Part shown: one piece after another, positions 11,564-23,548 of the stretch
Layout: each line of letters opens with the position of its first letter
How positions within the stretch are numbered: the stretch's first letter is position 1
NCBI GenBank assembly: GCA_022497145.1
Contig: MU385879.1
Span: 124,001-188,000, forward strand
Reading direction: 5' to 3'
Source: Rostrohypoxylon terebratum
Taxonomy: Eukaryota > Ascomycota > Sordariomycetes > Xylariales > Hypoxylaceae
DNA: 64,000 nucleotides
Position numbers and translations under genes: made by a program
Notes under the pieces: generated by a model
Seen by the model: the letters and a program-made list of their open reading frames with translations, nothing else
The model's database searches: none
What the model was told of the DNA's origin: nothing

Positions 11564-12618
11564 GTTGACACTGGACAGTGACACACGTGGATATTATGAA
11601 CCTTGGAGTATCAGTGACGCATAACGTATCAACAAAACGAACTGGATCAAGGACTATGGTACTGACGTCCTCAAAGAGGAGTGTAGTGAACTGCAGGGCT
11701 AGACCTGTTGGCGTGAAAGGGCGAGAGGTAATCGAATGCTGCCCCTTTTTCACTGACCAACACGTCTAGGATGTAGGTCTTGGGTCACAAACTTAACGTG
11801 AATTCTGAGCGAGTGTGACATATACTTTGGGTATAGGTGTGTTAAGTGTTGAAAAGGTGGGTGGAGAGATAGGTTTGTGATTTGAAAAGAGGATGGTAAG
11901 TCTAAAGCAACTTGGGGATAGTTTAGGTAAATCACTTTCAGTAACTCACAACAAGAGACTTCTTGAAGGAACTACGTGCTAGACATGCTCCTTCATCTAT
12001 TAAGAAGAATATATCAATTGTGCAACAGCTTCCACTATCTAATGGGCAGTCACTGTTGAGGAAGACCCGCGTCTTGGGCGACATAGCCCCTTATCTCCTC
12101 AATCCTAGCAAGAGCACACATGTTTAACTTTAAACTTAAATAGTTACTTACTGTTACATATGAATTATCTATATGTAGTAGGTGCTACTGATTAAACCTG
12201 CTCTAGAAGCCTTGAGAAAGAAGGAATGAGCATTTACTAATCTAGGGGAGTGCTTGCCTAGTATTTATTTAGTATATGACTGGTAACTGTTATATAGATA
12301 TAATATTAATGAATTCTTTAGAAGCTTCTTTACATACCTGGGTATATATAGAAATGATAAATGGTTACCTAGTAATTAGCACCGATAAACTATAGGCAAG
12401 TTGGATGAAACTCCGGCAGGCGTATTCAGTATTGATGGGAATCTCGCTTGGTACATCTAATTAAGTCTGGTAGGGATAAACAAGGGTTGAATGAACATTG
12501 AAATTCAGAAGCATGCTACCTCAACAAAAAATGATATTTCCCACAATTAGATACATACCTAATACCTAGGTATGCAGGGTCAATCCATACTCCCATCATG
12601 ATAAGGAGGCAAAGCAGG
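11564..12618. other. AT-rich intergenic region
   Basis: This is the promoter side of the zinc-knuckle gene and the 3' side of the Ist1 gene. It is strongly AT-rich between about 12120 and 12400, with TATATA/TAATAT runs and a CCTAGG at 12565. No coding signal. Confidence 0.5.
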
Positions 12619-13624
12619 TCACCGCTTTAAAGCAGCGAAGCGGGCTGCTAGCTCGTCGACGCTTGTTCCAGTTTTCTGGTCATCACTCTTCTTCGCTATA
12701 CCAGCATCGATCATTTTCTGGCTGGGTTTCAATTCCACAGAGTTCAACGTAACTTTTGGGCGAGGGTTGTCTGTCGTAGGACTTGGTAGATTTATATGTA
12801 GAGGAGAATTCTGCCCTAGAGATCGTGGAGGCGTCTCGCGACTCAAGGCTTCCCTTTCTTGGGCGGCTTTACTGTCGACAGGAAGGGGTGACTCGGGAAG
12901 CTTCTGTGCTTGGCCACCACTTGGGCTATCGTCCGCATCGTCGCCCACATCGTCGTCCACATATTTCGGGGGATCGCCTAGATCCTTAGGTCGCTTTGGC
13001 CAATCGACACCATATGCTCTGGCGATCTCTTCCAAATATCCCTGGACAAGTTCCTCACGAGGTGGTGTGACACTGAGTTTCTTTATGACCTTTTCAGAAA
13101 CTTTCTGATCCGAGTTCTCCATAGCAGAGAGCACAAATTCTTTGCCATACTTTTCCGCAAGGAGAGCACGCACTTGTTGCAACTCCTTGATTTCCGTCTT
13201 CGGAGCAGCGTATATGATGCTCTTCACCGCTTCCTCCAATCCGGGATCACAAGTATGACCTTCTAAGAGTCCGGCACGTGCCAGAAGTAATTCGCAGTAT
13301 AATTCTAGAATCTCGTGGAGTTCTGTGGTGATGTCGGATCGAATTATGTTCTCAACTCTTATCCGTGCCGAATCGACCTTGCCAGCATCTAACAATTGAG
13401 CCATTGACCTTCGCGCCGTCTTGCCCATTTGTTCGTCACGTTGCTGTACCATGCGCAACCGTGCGATGGATAGCTTCAGCTGTACTTTCAGCTTCGTCTA
13501 CATTTTCAAGTGATTGATTAGCTGCCTGGCTCTGTAAATGAATAGCTACCCCGCCGACCGGGTTCTGAATAGAAGTAGGATGCAAACAAAATAGTCTTAC
13601 AATTAGAGTCACTGAAGGGGGCAT
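12619..13624 (-). CDS. ist1: Ist1-like regulator of Vps4 (ESCRT-III associated)
   Basis: Ist1 (DUF292) proteins bind Vps4 and ESCRT-III on endosomes and tune multivesicular-body sorting. The model joins a 24-nt first exon, 13624-13601 (MPPSVTLI), to 13497-12619 in phase 0 through a 103-nt intron; total 300 residues. Exon 2 opens TKLKVQLKLSIARLRMVQQ, the characteristic first helix, then MGKTARRSMAQLL and ARIRVENIIR, which are strongly conserved Ist1 signatures. Helices continue to about residue 190, followed by an acidic, Pro/Ser-rich linker. The C-terminus has a Leu-rich DELAARFAALKR helix resembling the MIT-interacting motif of Ist1. Without the tiny first exon the protein would lose the ESCRT-III-like helix 1, so the short exon is well supported. 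Confidence 0.93.
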
Positions 13625-14436
13625 CTTTGTAGTACGCAGCCCAAGGATTTGTGTGATTCCTTTCACAAGTTATGGTTATAGTATTTGATGTACTATTACT
13701 AGGATATCCGTCAATGGATGTTGTAGGTAGATTGGTTATTGCTCGTTGTTCATTGCTAGAGCCCTAGGACCTAGGTAAGGCCTAAGTTGACGCTAGGCAT
13801 CTTATCGGGTAGCATATGCAGCTTCTAAGATTGTCTTTCGGAGTCGTGCAGAAACCCCACGGTGATCATAGTGTCCTAGCAAAGTCTCGGTACTCCTTGA
13901 TTCGCTTTGAATATATTAGACTTAAGGTATCTGTACATCATATCCGTAGAGCTAAATTACCTCTACCAGTGCAATGCCTAGTGGCACAAAGCACCCAATA
14001 ACCAAGATCAGCCCGTTTTTGGCGTGTTGGAAGATCCATATATGATATCACTTGTGTGGAGCACTAAAACAAATGGGGTAGTTGGGGTAAAAATGGGGCG
14101 TAAATGTGAACCAGTTGGCAGTTTCAAGTAGCTTTTTAGGCTCTCAGGTTCTTTAACAACAGCTTCGAAAACTTCCTGTGAGACAGGGAAAATAAACATT
14201 CAGTACTAAAAACCCAACCGAGTCCCGATCTTCACTATAACCACGCTATCGCCTATCTGCCAGACTTAGTCAACAACATTAGCTGTACCACGTCTAAGTC
14301 ACGAGTATATGTATGCTGTATGCCCTACCTAGTAGGCATTCCGTTTTCAGTACTTATGTCGATTCTCTACCACCATGAGTAGATTCAGGTTTCTATCGCT
14401 GCTGGATTTCAGGCTGGGACCACAATCGAAAAAGCC
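13625..14436. other. intergenic region, divergent promoters
   Basis: Lies between the Ist1 gene (-) and the transporter gene (+). It contains the paired motif CCTAGGACCTAGG at 13763-13775. No supported gene; the small ORFs lack any family feature. Confidence 0.5.
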
Positions 14437-17400
14437 ATGGCAATAGCACACCGTTGGAAGCAATGGATGGGTACGGTGAAATCCAATCTCCAGAAGAACA
14501 ATCTCTGGAGGAGGATAATCAAGAATACCGCATGTACCACCATCAATATAATAATCGGTCTCATCCCGGCAGTGATAGCTGTATATGGGAACTCGACATT
14601 TCTCGGAGCTATGGTCTCGGTATTTGGACATCCAGGACAACGATTTGGCCAGATGGCCGAATCTCTGATGCTTATTACGATCGGGACCTTCTTTGGGATC
14701 GCTTGGGCTATTTTGGGATTGTACCTTTCCAGCCTCGTCCACCAATCCAACATCCAAGCATCTCTGGCCATCCGGGCAATATTTTTTACGATAGCCTTGA
14801 TGTTCCATGGCATCACTCGCTCATCGGCACCCAGATTATTTTTGTTGGTGTTTTTCTTCCTACTAATCAACATTACTATCTTGACGAGTACCACTGCCTC
14901 GGTATCGTCTACTATCGTTACGAACATAGCGTACCCTATCCTCACGGCAATCGGTGTAATCATATTCGTAAACGTCACTGTATTCCCCGAATTCTCAAGT
15001 GACTTCTTGGGAAAATCCACCATAGAAACATTATGTGCGACCGTCAATTGTTTCCAAGAATCTGGAGACTGGTTTATGTCCGATTCTAAGCAATCAGGCG
15101 AAGTGGACGCAGAGAAAGAGAAGGCAGATTCAATGGCATTACGAACCAGGCTGATAGCATTAACCGAGAAGAAAGCAAAGTTGAGAGCCCAGCTTGGTAG
15201 CTGCAAGAAAGCTCAAGCGGAGAGCAACTTTGAACTAGTCTTCGCGGTACTTCCTCCACGGTCGTTGAAACCGATCAGTATGACACTGATGTCGCGCCTT
15301 GTCCAAATTACCATTTGCCTTATCAATGCTTGTGAGAGCAAATATGCTCTGGCAGGACATAAATATGGAGAGGATGAACCGGAAGAAGAACCAGATCAGC
15401 CCGACGAACAAACTACCAAAGACTCAGACTCCGAATCAGAGTCAGACAGCGATTCAGACAGTAGTTCTGATAGCGAGAGCGACAGCGATGCCGGGAAGTC
15501 GAAGAAGAGGAAGGATAAAAAATCCCGGCGCAAGTCTAAATACGAGAAGAATCTTGAGCTTGTAAAGCCAATCCGGGAAATTGAGTCCGGCGATATTGAA
15601 CTCTTAGAGCATATCCTTTGTCAAGTTCGCGGACCAACCAGAATTCTTCAGAGCCAAATACAGGCTGCCATCTATGTGATAACCTCCGCTCTGGCCTATT
15701 GTTATGACGTACCCCGTCTCCCATCAGGCGCTCCAACACCAAAGGGTATCACCCTGGAAGAAATTGATCTTCGGGTAGATCTATTTGCAGAAGCGCTATT
15801 GCAATTTGACCAGGATTCTGCTGCAGCTCTCGAGCATGCTGCCTCTATAGAGTATGGACGAGAAGCACGCGGTGATATCATGCCTAGGATGGAAACGCAT
15901 CTACTTTCATCATTTTTGATAAGCATTCGACAAGCAGCTAGCCAAACCATGGATATGCTGAAACATTCCCGAGCTCTTGTTGGGCGGAGACAGTCAAGGA
16001 ATAACCACAGGCGACTTTATTTTCCAAAAATTGGCTGGAAGAAGTGGCTGACAAGTGGCGGAGAACACGACGTAAATGCTCTTCCCGAGAACGCAAGAAA
16101 GGAAGCAAGAATGGGCCATGGCCTGAGGGAAGACCTGAATGCGCACGGTAACGATCCAGATACCAGCGAAGAGCAGCTACTACAACGCCCTGGAGATGAA
16201 GAAACTGGTCGTATTTTATCGAAGCAACCCACGGTTCCCGAAAAGGGCAGGATCCCAATAAGGAAGGGACCCTTGAAATCGGAAGCCAGCAACATAATGT
16301 GGTTGCGCGGCTTAGCTGCTGACGTAGTCGAGTTTTTTGCCGATTCTGACGATTTGGCCTACGCTCTCAAAATGTGTGTAGCAGCATTTATCATTACATG
16401 GCCTGCATTTGTGCCTGAAACAAATGGTAAATTGAGAACTTCTTGAGAAACTTATTCACCAAGTTATTTACTAATCTTTCGCCCAGCATGGTACAATTCA
16501 ATCCGTGGATCGTGGGCATCTCTACAACTAATCCTTGTTTTCGAGGTTTCGGTTGGAACTTCTTTTCAAGGGTTCTTCCTGCGAGTATTTGGGGTCGTGT
16601 TTGGTTGCGTCGTTGGTTTCCTCGCTTATGAGATCGGACAAGGGAATCGCGTCGTTGCCGTGGTCGTCCTCGTATTCGGTATAATGCCTTCTTCATACAT
16701 TCACCTCGGCACGCCATTTGTTAAAACGGGCATTATTTCCCTGGTCAGTATGTCGGTAGTTGGACTTGGTAAGTAGGATTCTGATTATACGACTCGGTGA
16801 ATCATATTTCTAACAAGTGACTAGCGACAATTCTTCAGCCATCGGGAGATCGGCCATGGGAAATATTCGTCAAACGAATGGTATGTTTCCTGGTTGGCGG
16901 AACGATTGCATTGTTGGTCGAGATGTTTCTCTTCCCTGTCAGAGCCCGAGACAGGCTCGTCGAGTCTCTGGCCTCGACTATCCAACAGATTACGCAAATG
17001 GAGAGCTCCATCGCTGTAGGCATCGACTCGCCTCTAAACGTCGACACCAAAGCTCACGCGCTGAATGAGAACTTCAAGGACGCCATGGAAAAAGCCGAGC
17101 AGGCCCTCACAGCGGCCCGTACGTTCTTGCCGTTTTGCTTGACAGAGCCTAGGATGAAAGGCACTTTCAAGGGGCAAGCATTGATATACGGCGAGATGAT
17201 TTACGTCCTCTTTCAAATCATCGACCGCATGGATAACACGCTCCACCTTCGCAAAGCTTACGGGAGTAGCGTGATTGAGGAATTGAACGCCGATGTCTTG
17301 CCTTATCGCCGCAATGTTGCTGCTAGCATAATGCTCACCCTCTTTGCCGTTAGTGAGGCTTTGACGACGCGTCTACCCCTCCCTCAATTCCTGCCGTCTA

Positions 17401-18212
17401 GCCGCGTAGCTCAATTGCGATACATTAGTCGAGTTCGCGAGCTACTTCTTGGAGGAGTAATCAAATCGGGATATAACACTGGTACTCAGTCACCTGCAAC
17501 GACGACTGGGGGTTCTATTCCGCTTCAGCCACATATCTTGAAGTCGATGACTCGACAGAGCTTTTTGTCATGGAATGCAAGTTCCGCAGGCGTGAGTAGG
17601 TACTCTTCAGCTTTGCTTATAGACAATCCAGATTGCTAACCTCGCGCCCTAGTGGAAATCATTGAATATTTAGAAGAACTCGTGGATCTTGCCAAACTAT
17701 TGGTCGGGGTCAACGCGTTCCGCAGCGGATTGTTGGAGCGTCCTAAATTCCAGGAATACGCGCGAAAGATCAGGGAACGCGAGTCGGACCGCAACGCCGC
17801 AGCGGCTGCTGCACAAGCTGAAGCAGAGCAGCAGAATATGCAAGTGGCCAAGAGCCAATCGGGACGCGGCTTCATGCGCAGAAGGCGCGGTTTTTCATTA
17901 GGAAAACTGCCCTCTCACCACAATGCCGTTACGGGCAAAACCACTGGGTTAGCTGTTCCCGATGTGAATATGTTGAGACGAACATCGACCGCGCTTTGGA
18001 CTGGTGACGGCGTCGCGGATGAAAAAGAGGAGGCGGTCGAGGACTTGCCGATAAGCTTGCAACGCGTTATGTCGAAGCGGATGGAGGATAGGCAACGTGA
18101 ACGGAGGGCGTCGAGGGCGTCGAAGGCATCGAGGGCATCGAAAACGAGACGGGACACGGATGATTCGAAGGAGAAGCACCCGCTTCGGCCGGCGGCAACT
18201 TGGGCGGGATAG
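14437..18212 (+). CDS. ArAE_2 / DUF2421-type multi-pass transporter
   Basis: Large fungal membrane protein of the FUSC/aromatic-acid-exporter superfamily (ArAE_2_N followed by ArAE_2/DUF2421); substrate unknown. Four exons: 14437-16426, 16487-16768, 16825-17595 and 17653-18212, all joined in phase 1, with introns of only 56-60 nt carrying TACTAAT or CTAAC branch sites; 1,200 residues. Residues about 25-195 contain six hydrophobic helices (N-terminal transporter unit). Residues about 325-370 form an extreme Ser/Asp/Glu run followed by a Lys/Arg run, a long cytosolic linker. Exon 2 encodes the second helical bundle (SWASLQLILVFE...). Exons 3 and 4 encode the amphipathic C-terminal domain ending in basic repeats. 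The exon 3 donor (GTAGGT at 17596) was chosen over a nearby GTGAGT because only it keeps the frame into EIIEYLEELVDLAKLL. Confidence 0.88.
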
Positions 18213-19009
18213 GAACGAAGTCTTCGTCGGATTTTCGGACTATGAGATACGCGTAATGTGAAGCATGTTATGATGACGAAACAGAATATACCAGATTTAA
18301 AAATGAGGGGTGATTGTATGATTAGACATTTTAGCCACAAATGTACAGCAGTATTACCCACCCCCTCTGCCCCTTCGGCGGTAAGAGTTGGGGTTGTCCG
18401 GTGGTATCACAAACAGCTTGCTAATATCAAGCCTCATTATAAGTATAGGACCTAGGTACCTAACTAAGCCTTAAGGTAATGCCTTGGATCATCGTATCTA
18501 CAAAATCCATTAACGTTCGTCGCGAATCCTTCGATTATCTGTAAATAATATGGCACATGGCAGACAAGATACGGTGACGGTCGAATAGCCTATGTACGAA
18601 CCAAAGCAGTCAAGTCAGAACTAAAAAATTAAGCTTATTGAACGTCATCATCTCTATTTGAACAATCCAGCTGGATGGGTCCACTTTTAACTAGTTCTAA
18701 CTTCCCCTTTCTAACTTTCTAACAACTATCCAGAAGTTACAAAACTGATTTCCTAGCAATATAACCAGCTCTCATACATGTCACCGAAAGACCGAAAGAA
18801 CAATGTACCTATTTTTGAGAATGCAAAATGCCGTTGATTGATGACGCAACAAGGCGTGTACTCTATAGATGTCTATATGCTATAATTTTCTCATTCCATT
18901 CATAAAAACCCCTCTACCATCGGAAAAGAAGCATCCCCTCGTCATGTCGAAAACTTCAAGGTCGTCAAAATCGTACCATCGAGCTCATCGTCACCCCAAA
19001 AGTCAATAC
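18213..19009. other. intergenic region between convergent genes
   Basis: Contains the 3' ends of the transporter (+) and the small secreted protein gene (-), and a CCTAGGTACC motif at 18451. No other gene seen. Confidence 0.5.
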
Positions 19010-19487
19010 TTAGAAGGCAAGGTCGAAGCTGGTGGGGCCGGTGTAGCTCTGGACAACGGCGTTGGGCTCGTTGGACATCTTCAGGTCGGCGTTGGCGAGG
19101 AGGTGCGAGCCGGACTGGTTGCTGGAGGGGGTTATGGGCTGGGTGACGGTCAGGGTCAGGCCGTCGGTGCCCCTGACGACGGTGAAGGTGCGCGAGGAGT
19201 CCTTGCAGGTGCCGTCCTTGACGTCGGGGAGGGTTCCGTCGGTGTTGGCGGAGACCATGGCTTGGCAGCTCACGGGGTTGGTCTCCATGGTGCCGGGCTG
19301 GATGACACCGAAGGTGTAACTATAGCAGGTTCGTCAGTAAGGGCGTGATACCTAAGAGGGGGTGAGATGGCGAGGCTTACGAGCACTGGGTGCTGTGGGG
19401 GATGCATGCGGCAGAGAAGTCGGAGACAGTGAAGACGGTGCTGGCGGAGGCAGCAGCGACGAAAGCGGCGAGAGCGAAGAACTGCAT
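19010..19487 (-). CDS. small secreted protein, hypersensitive-response-inducing-like
   Basis: Two exons, 19487-19381 and 19319-19010 (61-nt intron, phase 2), give 138 residues. The first 18 or so residues (MQFFALAAFVAAASAS) are a classical signal peptide, so the protein is probably secreted. The mature part has four cysteines (AACIPHSTQC, VSCQA, DGTCKD), allowing two disulfides, and a beta-rich Thr/Ser composition. Overall form and segments such as VSDFSAAC, the Y-x-F after the second Cys, and NAVVQSYTGP resemble a family annotated in plant-associated ascomycetes as hypersensitive-response-inducing protein. Members of that family can trigger plant defence, but activity cannot be inferred here. 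The coding sequence is more GC-rich than its flanks. Confidence 0.8.
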
Positions 19488-22180
19488 TTTGATGGTTTTG
19501 AAAGGTTGATGTCTGGAAGACTGAAGTTGTTTGAGTGAGTTGAGTAGTGGTGTGTAGTTGAAGAAGCTGAGATTGCGTGATGAGGCTGAGAACAAGATAG
19601 GACCAGATCAGGAAGGACGGAGGGTATTTATATCCTTCCTGGCCCTACGACGTTCACTTTGGAGTCTCATTGCAGATGCAAGTGTGGTTGGAGTGTGGGG
19701 GAGGTAGCTGGCACTTTGGCAGGGCTGGTAGAGCTAGCAAGGCTGCTAGGTTGCTAGGTAGCTGACCGGGGCGTTGATCTGCGGAGCCGTGACGGTGAGA
19801 GAGAAGCATGAACTTCATTTCGTATTCGGCGGGGTCGGCACACTCCGTTGTTTTCACTCCAATGCTACGCACTACTAGTAAGCGGCTGTATTTTTTCGTT
19901 TCTGTTATTCCCAACAATTACATCTATGATTCCTGTCTAGTCGAAACATCACTGCCACTGACGAAGCTACTACAGGAACGTTACATCCTGTCAAGAGTCG
20001 AACCCCAGGAAATTGCCATAGCTGTCATCGAAGGTTGTCGTCACCCTACCGCTAGCGCCGGCATATTTTAGTATGGTTTCCTTATATTCCGATTGGGCAA
20101 AAAATCGCACATTTTGGGTCTTAAGTAAACATATGGATATCCAGGACGACCATGTCGAGGTGCAACTTCTTTTTCTTAGGTAAGGGTTTGATTGTTTAAT
20201 CTTCACCGTTCGTTGTTACTAGCTGCGTAAGGCGAAGAGGGACCTTTGAGGCCTCTTTACAGGGTCATTCGAACTAGAAACGTCGGAACGTCCCATCTAC
20301 ACACGAAGACAAGCGGTCATAAGTTTCAAGGTCGCGTTTTTAGTCTACATCGTTATGAACGGCCAAGATGAACGATCCACAAGTCTCAACAAATCACCCT
20401 TCACAAGGCCCTATCAACCTAGATGAAGTCGAACAATGTTGTAATAATGAGTTTATCAATATAAGTAAATACGAGAATAAAAAATACCTAAGAATTTAGT
20501 AAACTAATATCTATGACAGTTAGCTCAGCCTCAGGGGCGACTTTGAAAGTCCTACTCCATAGATGCTCCACCAAGCGGCCCTACTCGCTACATACAGCAT
20601 CTCGGCACGAGGGCCGAGAAACGAGAAAGATACCTAGGCACCAAACAAGTCCATCCTTTGGGTTCCATCTGGCTAAGAAAAATCCACCATATTAATGTCA
20701 TAGCTCATTAGTATGTGCTACTGTAGATGGATACCTTGGGAGGTACCTAACTACTTGAGAGCCAAGGATAAAGCTCTTTGGACGAAACTAATGGAGCTTG
20801 GCGTGATGAAAGCGTGTGGTCATCCCGAAGGCCAACCCAATTTCAGCTCTTCCATGTTTACCTGGGCTTGGGGTTCGAACCTATCTAGATCGATCGACAC
20901 CCTACCTCTTCCGACAATGACGAACATGCCACGCCTCCCCCGTACACCTCTCTCCTCTATGTCAATCACAGAGGCCTAGAACATACCCACAAGTATGATC
21001 ACTCACTTTCCGCCTGTGCCGACACGAAGTGATCGTCAACCTCCAGCAACCTATCCAATAAACGTAGTACGTTTCTATGAGTTCGTAGTCATACAGAAAT
21101 TGACCGCTTTTCTCCCCTTCTAAGGCCTATAGATCTAACAGTACCTACATACATCCCGGTAGCCATTTCATGACAACGACGATGCATTAGCTCCCGCGCT
21201 TGCGCAGAGCAATAGCCTACTTATCCAGGACCCTGACATTAGTAATGTCCAGCAAGATCATATTCCTGGCTTCGAGAAGCTCAACATCCTGCCTAGCCGC
21301 GCTTGTTTAACTTGACTTCGAACTAAGCATTCACCGATATTTGCATCCCCTCTATCCTCGAGGATGTCTTCAAAGGTCAAAGGAGATATTGTCGGATGTG
21401 GAAAGGAAGCCGAAAAGTTTTGTCATCGGCGTGGAGTACGATGTGTCGAGTTGTCTACGACGTCTAGGTAAGATGGTGCATACTCGGGGGAAAGGTGATT
21501 ATAGCTACGAAGACAGGTGGCTGAGATGGTGATCTACATAAGCTAGTCCGGTCATCATCCTATGTGTCAAGCTAGTTGTAGGTAGTAGACATTACTCTAA
21601 TTATGTGTTATGCTAACTTCTCATTACAACTCAAGATATCATGTAGTGATTAGAAAAATAGAGCGATTTTCTGAAGAATGAAGTCCATCTGCGAAAATAG
21701 ACCTACCTTAGTATCCTGTATAATATGCTCAGCTCCGAATGCCACCCCTTAATGATCATATGCTGCCGTTGTCTACTCTCTGGCTAGCCATGTTGAAACT
21801 GCGGCCACCATAAATTCAAGACTAGCATTCCAAGATTGGAGCAGTTTACTTCCGTGCACAAGCGATCATGTTTTTGTCCTGATATTCTGTCAGTCAGCAA
21901 TGCCGCAGGAGTAGCCCCTGAACTAGGTTTCAGGCTTCTGACTGGGAGATAGTCTGTATCAACCAACTGGTCCTGAGTATTGCAGTTTTGTATTTTAATT
22001 GGGTATATTCGTATTATTCATTCTGCATATCCGCCTCGCTTAAGTAAACTAATGTCTCGTATCTCTTCCCCGTCGTCGCCAAGGCCAGGGAGTACGGCCG
22101 ACAGCTTCATGTTTCTCCCGAATATTAGGTAATGTCCAAGAAGATAGCGTACAAGTAGAAAACCTGCTTGCTGCACCCTT
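19488..22180. other. long intergenic region
   Basis: 2.7 kb without a supportable gene. The proximal 150 bases are probably the promoter/5' UTR of the secreted protein gene. The rest has several ORFs under 90 codons with no domain, and a CCTAGG at 20633. It could contain a decayed element, but none was recognised. Confidence 0.5.
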
Positions 22181-23125
22181 CTATGTGGAAATCGACGACG
22201 TGTCAGTACCCACGGGACCACGTTCGATACCGTCAGGGTTCTTCAACTTCCCACGACGGACGAACATCTCAGTCAAAACCTGGTACGCACCCTGGATTGT
22301 CACCCTCGCACTTCCATCCTGATCATTAGCCTCACGAACGTCGACAATGTGGCCGAGCAGGACGACAGGAATAAGACGTAGAGGCATTCGATTGGCGTCG
22401 TTTACCCTAATGATCGTGACATCGCCATCCTCGTCCTTCAGATCGTTTACTGTTATTTCAACCTTGGTGCTTGTCGTAGGCTTTCTGACGTACAACCAAG
22501 TACCGATGTCTATTTTCGATGGAAGAGAACCGTCCGTAGGGAGGAACTCAGCTACCATGAGCTCGCCGGTGCCCATGTATGCTGGACGCGCGACTTTAGA
22601 AGGTAAAGAAATAATATGGCCGACCATGATTTCCCTATTTCGGCTCCGAGTCATGACTGCTAGATCGTATTTCCTATGCTGGTCTTTGACGAGAACGGGA
22701 TGGATCGCAGCTCTGTACGCCTGGTCTGATGAGATGGGCTCTATCCGGGCCCTGGCACTTCTACCAATACTATCGATGGGGATGTCAATTAGGGTATAAT
22801 GGAGATTTCGGTTTGTGTGCCTGATGTATCCAATGTGGTCGCAGTTTTCGTCTTTCGTGTCTGCGTGCTGTTCCAGCTCGCTCTCGGATTCTGGTACAAA
22901 CTTATCGGAGGTCAGCCAGAATATCCATTGGTCGGGGTCCTCTACGATGCCCCCTGCGGTAACAGAAGAACAGCATAATGTTTTTCCAGACGGTTCTTTC
23001 TCGTGGAGATGGACACGCCGTGGCTGGGCCCAATGTGCATCGCTGCCGTCGGCAGTTTCGTATACTTTGATTCTCCCAATAAATGGCGACCATTGTGCCA
23101 TTGTAGTTGAATAGGTAGGTACCAT
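22181..23125 (-). CDS. hypothetical protein, 314 aa
   Basis: Single-exon ORF starting at ATG 23125, with an alternative ATG at 23101 (MAQWSPF). I do not recognise a family. The protein is soluble-looking, without a signal peptide or membrane segment. It is rich in charged residues and predicted-beta stretches (GTWLYVRKP, VEITVNDL, VVLLGHIVDVRE). Two repeat-like sections each combine a hydrophobic core with the word VGHI or LGHI, at about residues 168 and 259. The tail after about residue 290 is polar and probably disordered. The coding case rests on length, absence of stops and amino-acid composition; the opposite strand carries only shorter ORFs. It could be a lineage-specific gene. Confidence 0.6.
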   Translation of the reverse strand: MVPTYSTTMAQWSPFIGRIKVYETADGSDAHWAQPRRVHLHEKEPSGKTLCCSSVTAGGIVEDPDQWIFWLTSDKFVPESESELEQHADTKDENCDHIGYIRHTNRNLHYTLIDIPIDSIGRSARARIEPISSDQAYRAAIHPVLVKDQHRKYDLAVMTRSRNREIMVGHIISLPSKVARPAYMGTGELMVAEFLPTDGSLPSKIDIGTWLYVRKPTTSTKVEITVNDLKDEDGDVTIIRVNDANRMPLRLIPVVLLGHIVDVREANDQDGSARVTIQGAYQVLTEMFVRRGKLKNPDGIERGPVGTDTSSIST

Positions 23126-23548
23126 TCGAATTAGATATTGGGCTGATATGGTGGGGATATTTGAAAGGCTTCTAGAGTTGGCTATATATTATTTCTTGAA
23201 GAATACTTGGGGTTCCGAGCATGACCATAGACTATGTATGTTTTCCAAGTGACCCTACTTGCTCCTAGTCACTGAGAATGTAAGAACATTCATTGACGTG
23301 TAATCTCTTAAGCGAACAGATAGGTACCTAGGTCTTAGATGGTGAACACGAATCTCATGATCTCAAGTAACACATATATCTCACATTACTTGAAGAGAGA
23401 CCACGTCGTAGAAGATGACCTGATCCTATCCTCTGTGCTCTCAACTTCAGGACGAACCTACATATATCTATAAATAAATAGGGTTACCCGTCCGGAGTTC
23501 CATAGCTAATTAATTTATAATTATGAGCGCGACTTCGATTCCAGAGTT
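23126..23548. other. intergenic region
   Basis: The 5' side of the hypothetical gene and 3' side of the phosphatase gene. It has a CCTAGG at 23327. No coding feature. Confidence 0.45.

Noticed and set aside
14409..15206. 265-codon minus-strand ORF with hydrophobic segments
   Set aside because: Mirrors the transmembrane region of the ArAE_2 transporter; hydrophobic codons read in antisense give an apparent membrane protein.
20865..20890. GGTTCGAACC-like T-arm sequence suggesting a tRNA
   Set aside because: Flanking bases do not form the T stem and no acceptor, D or anticodon arms could be fitted.
20713..20979. 88-codon plus-strand ORF in the long empty region
   Set aside because: No recognisable family, no introns or neighbours that support it, and flanked by non-coding composition.
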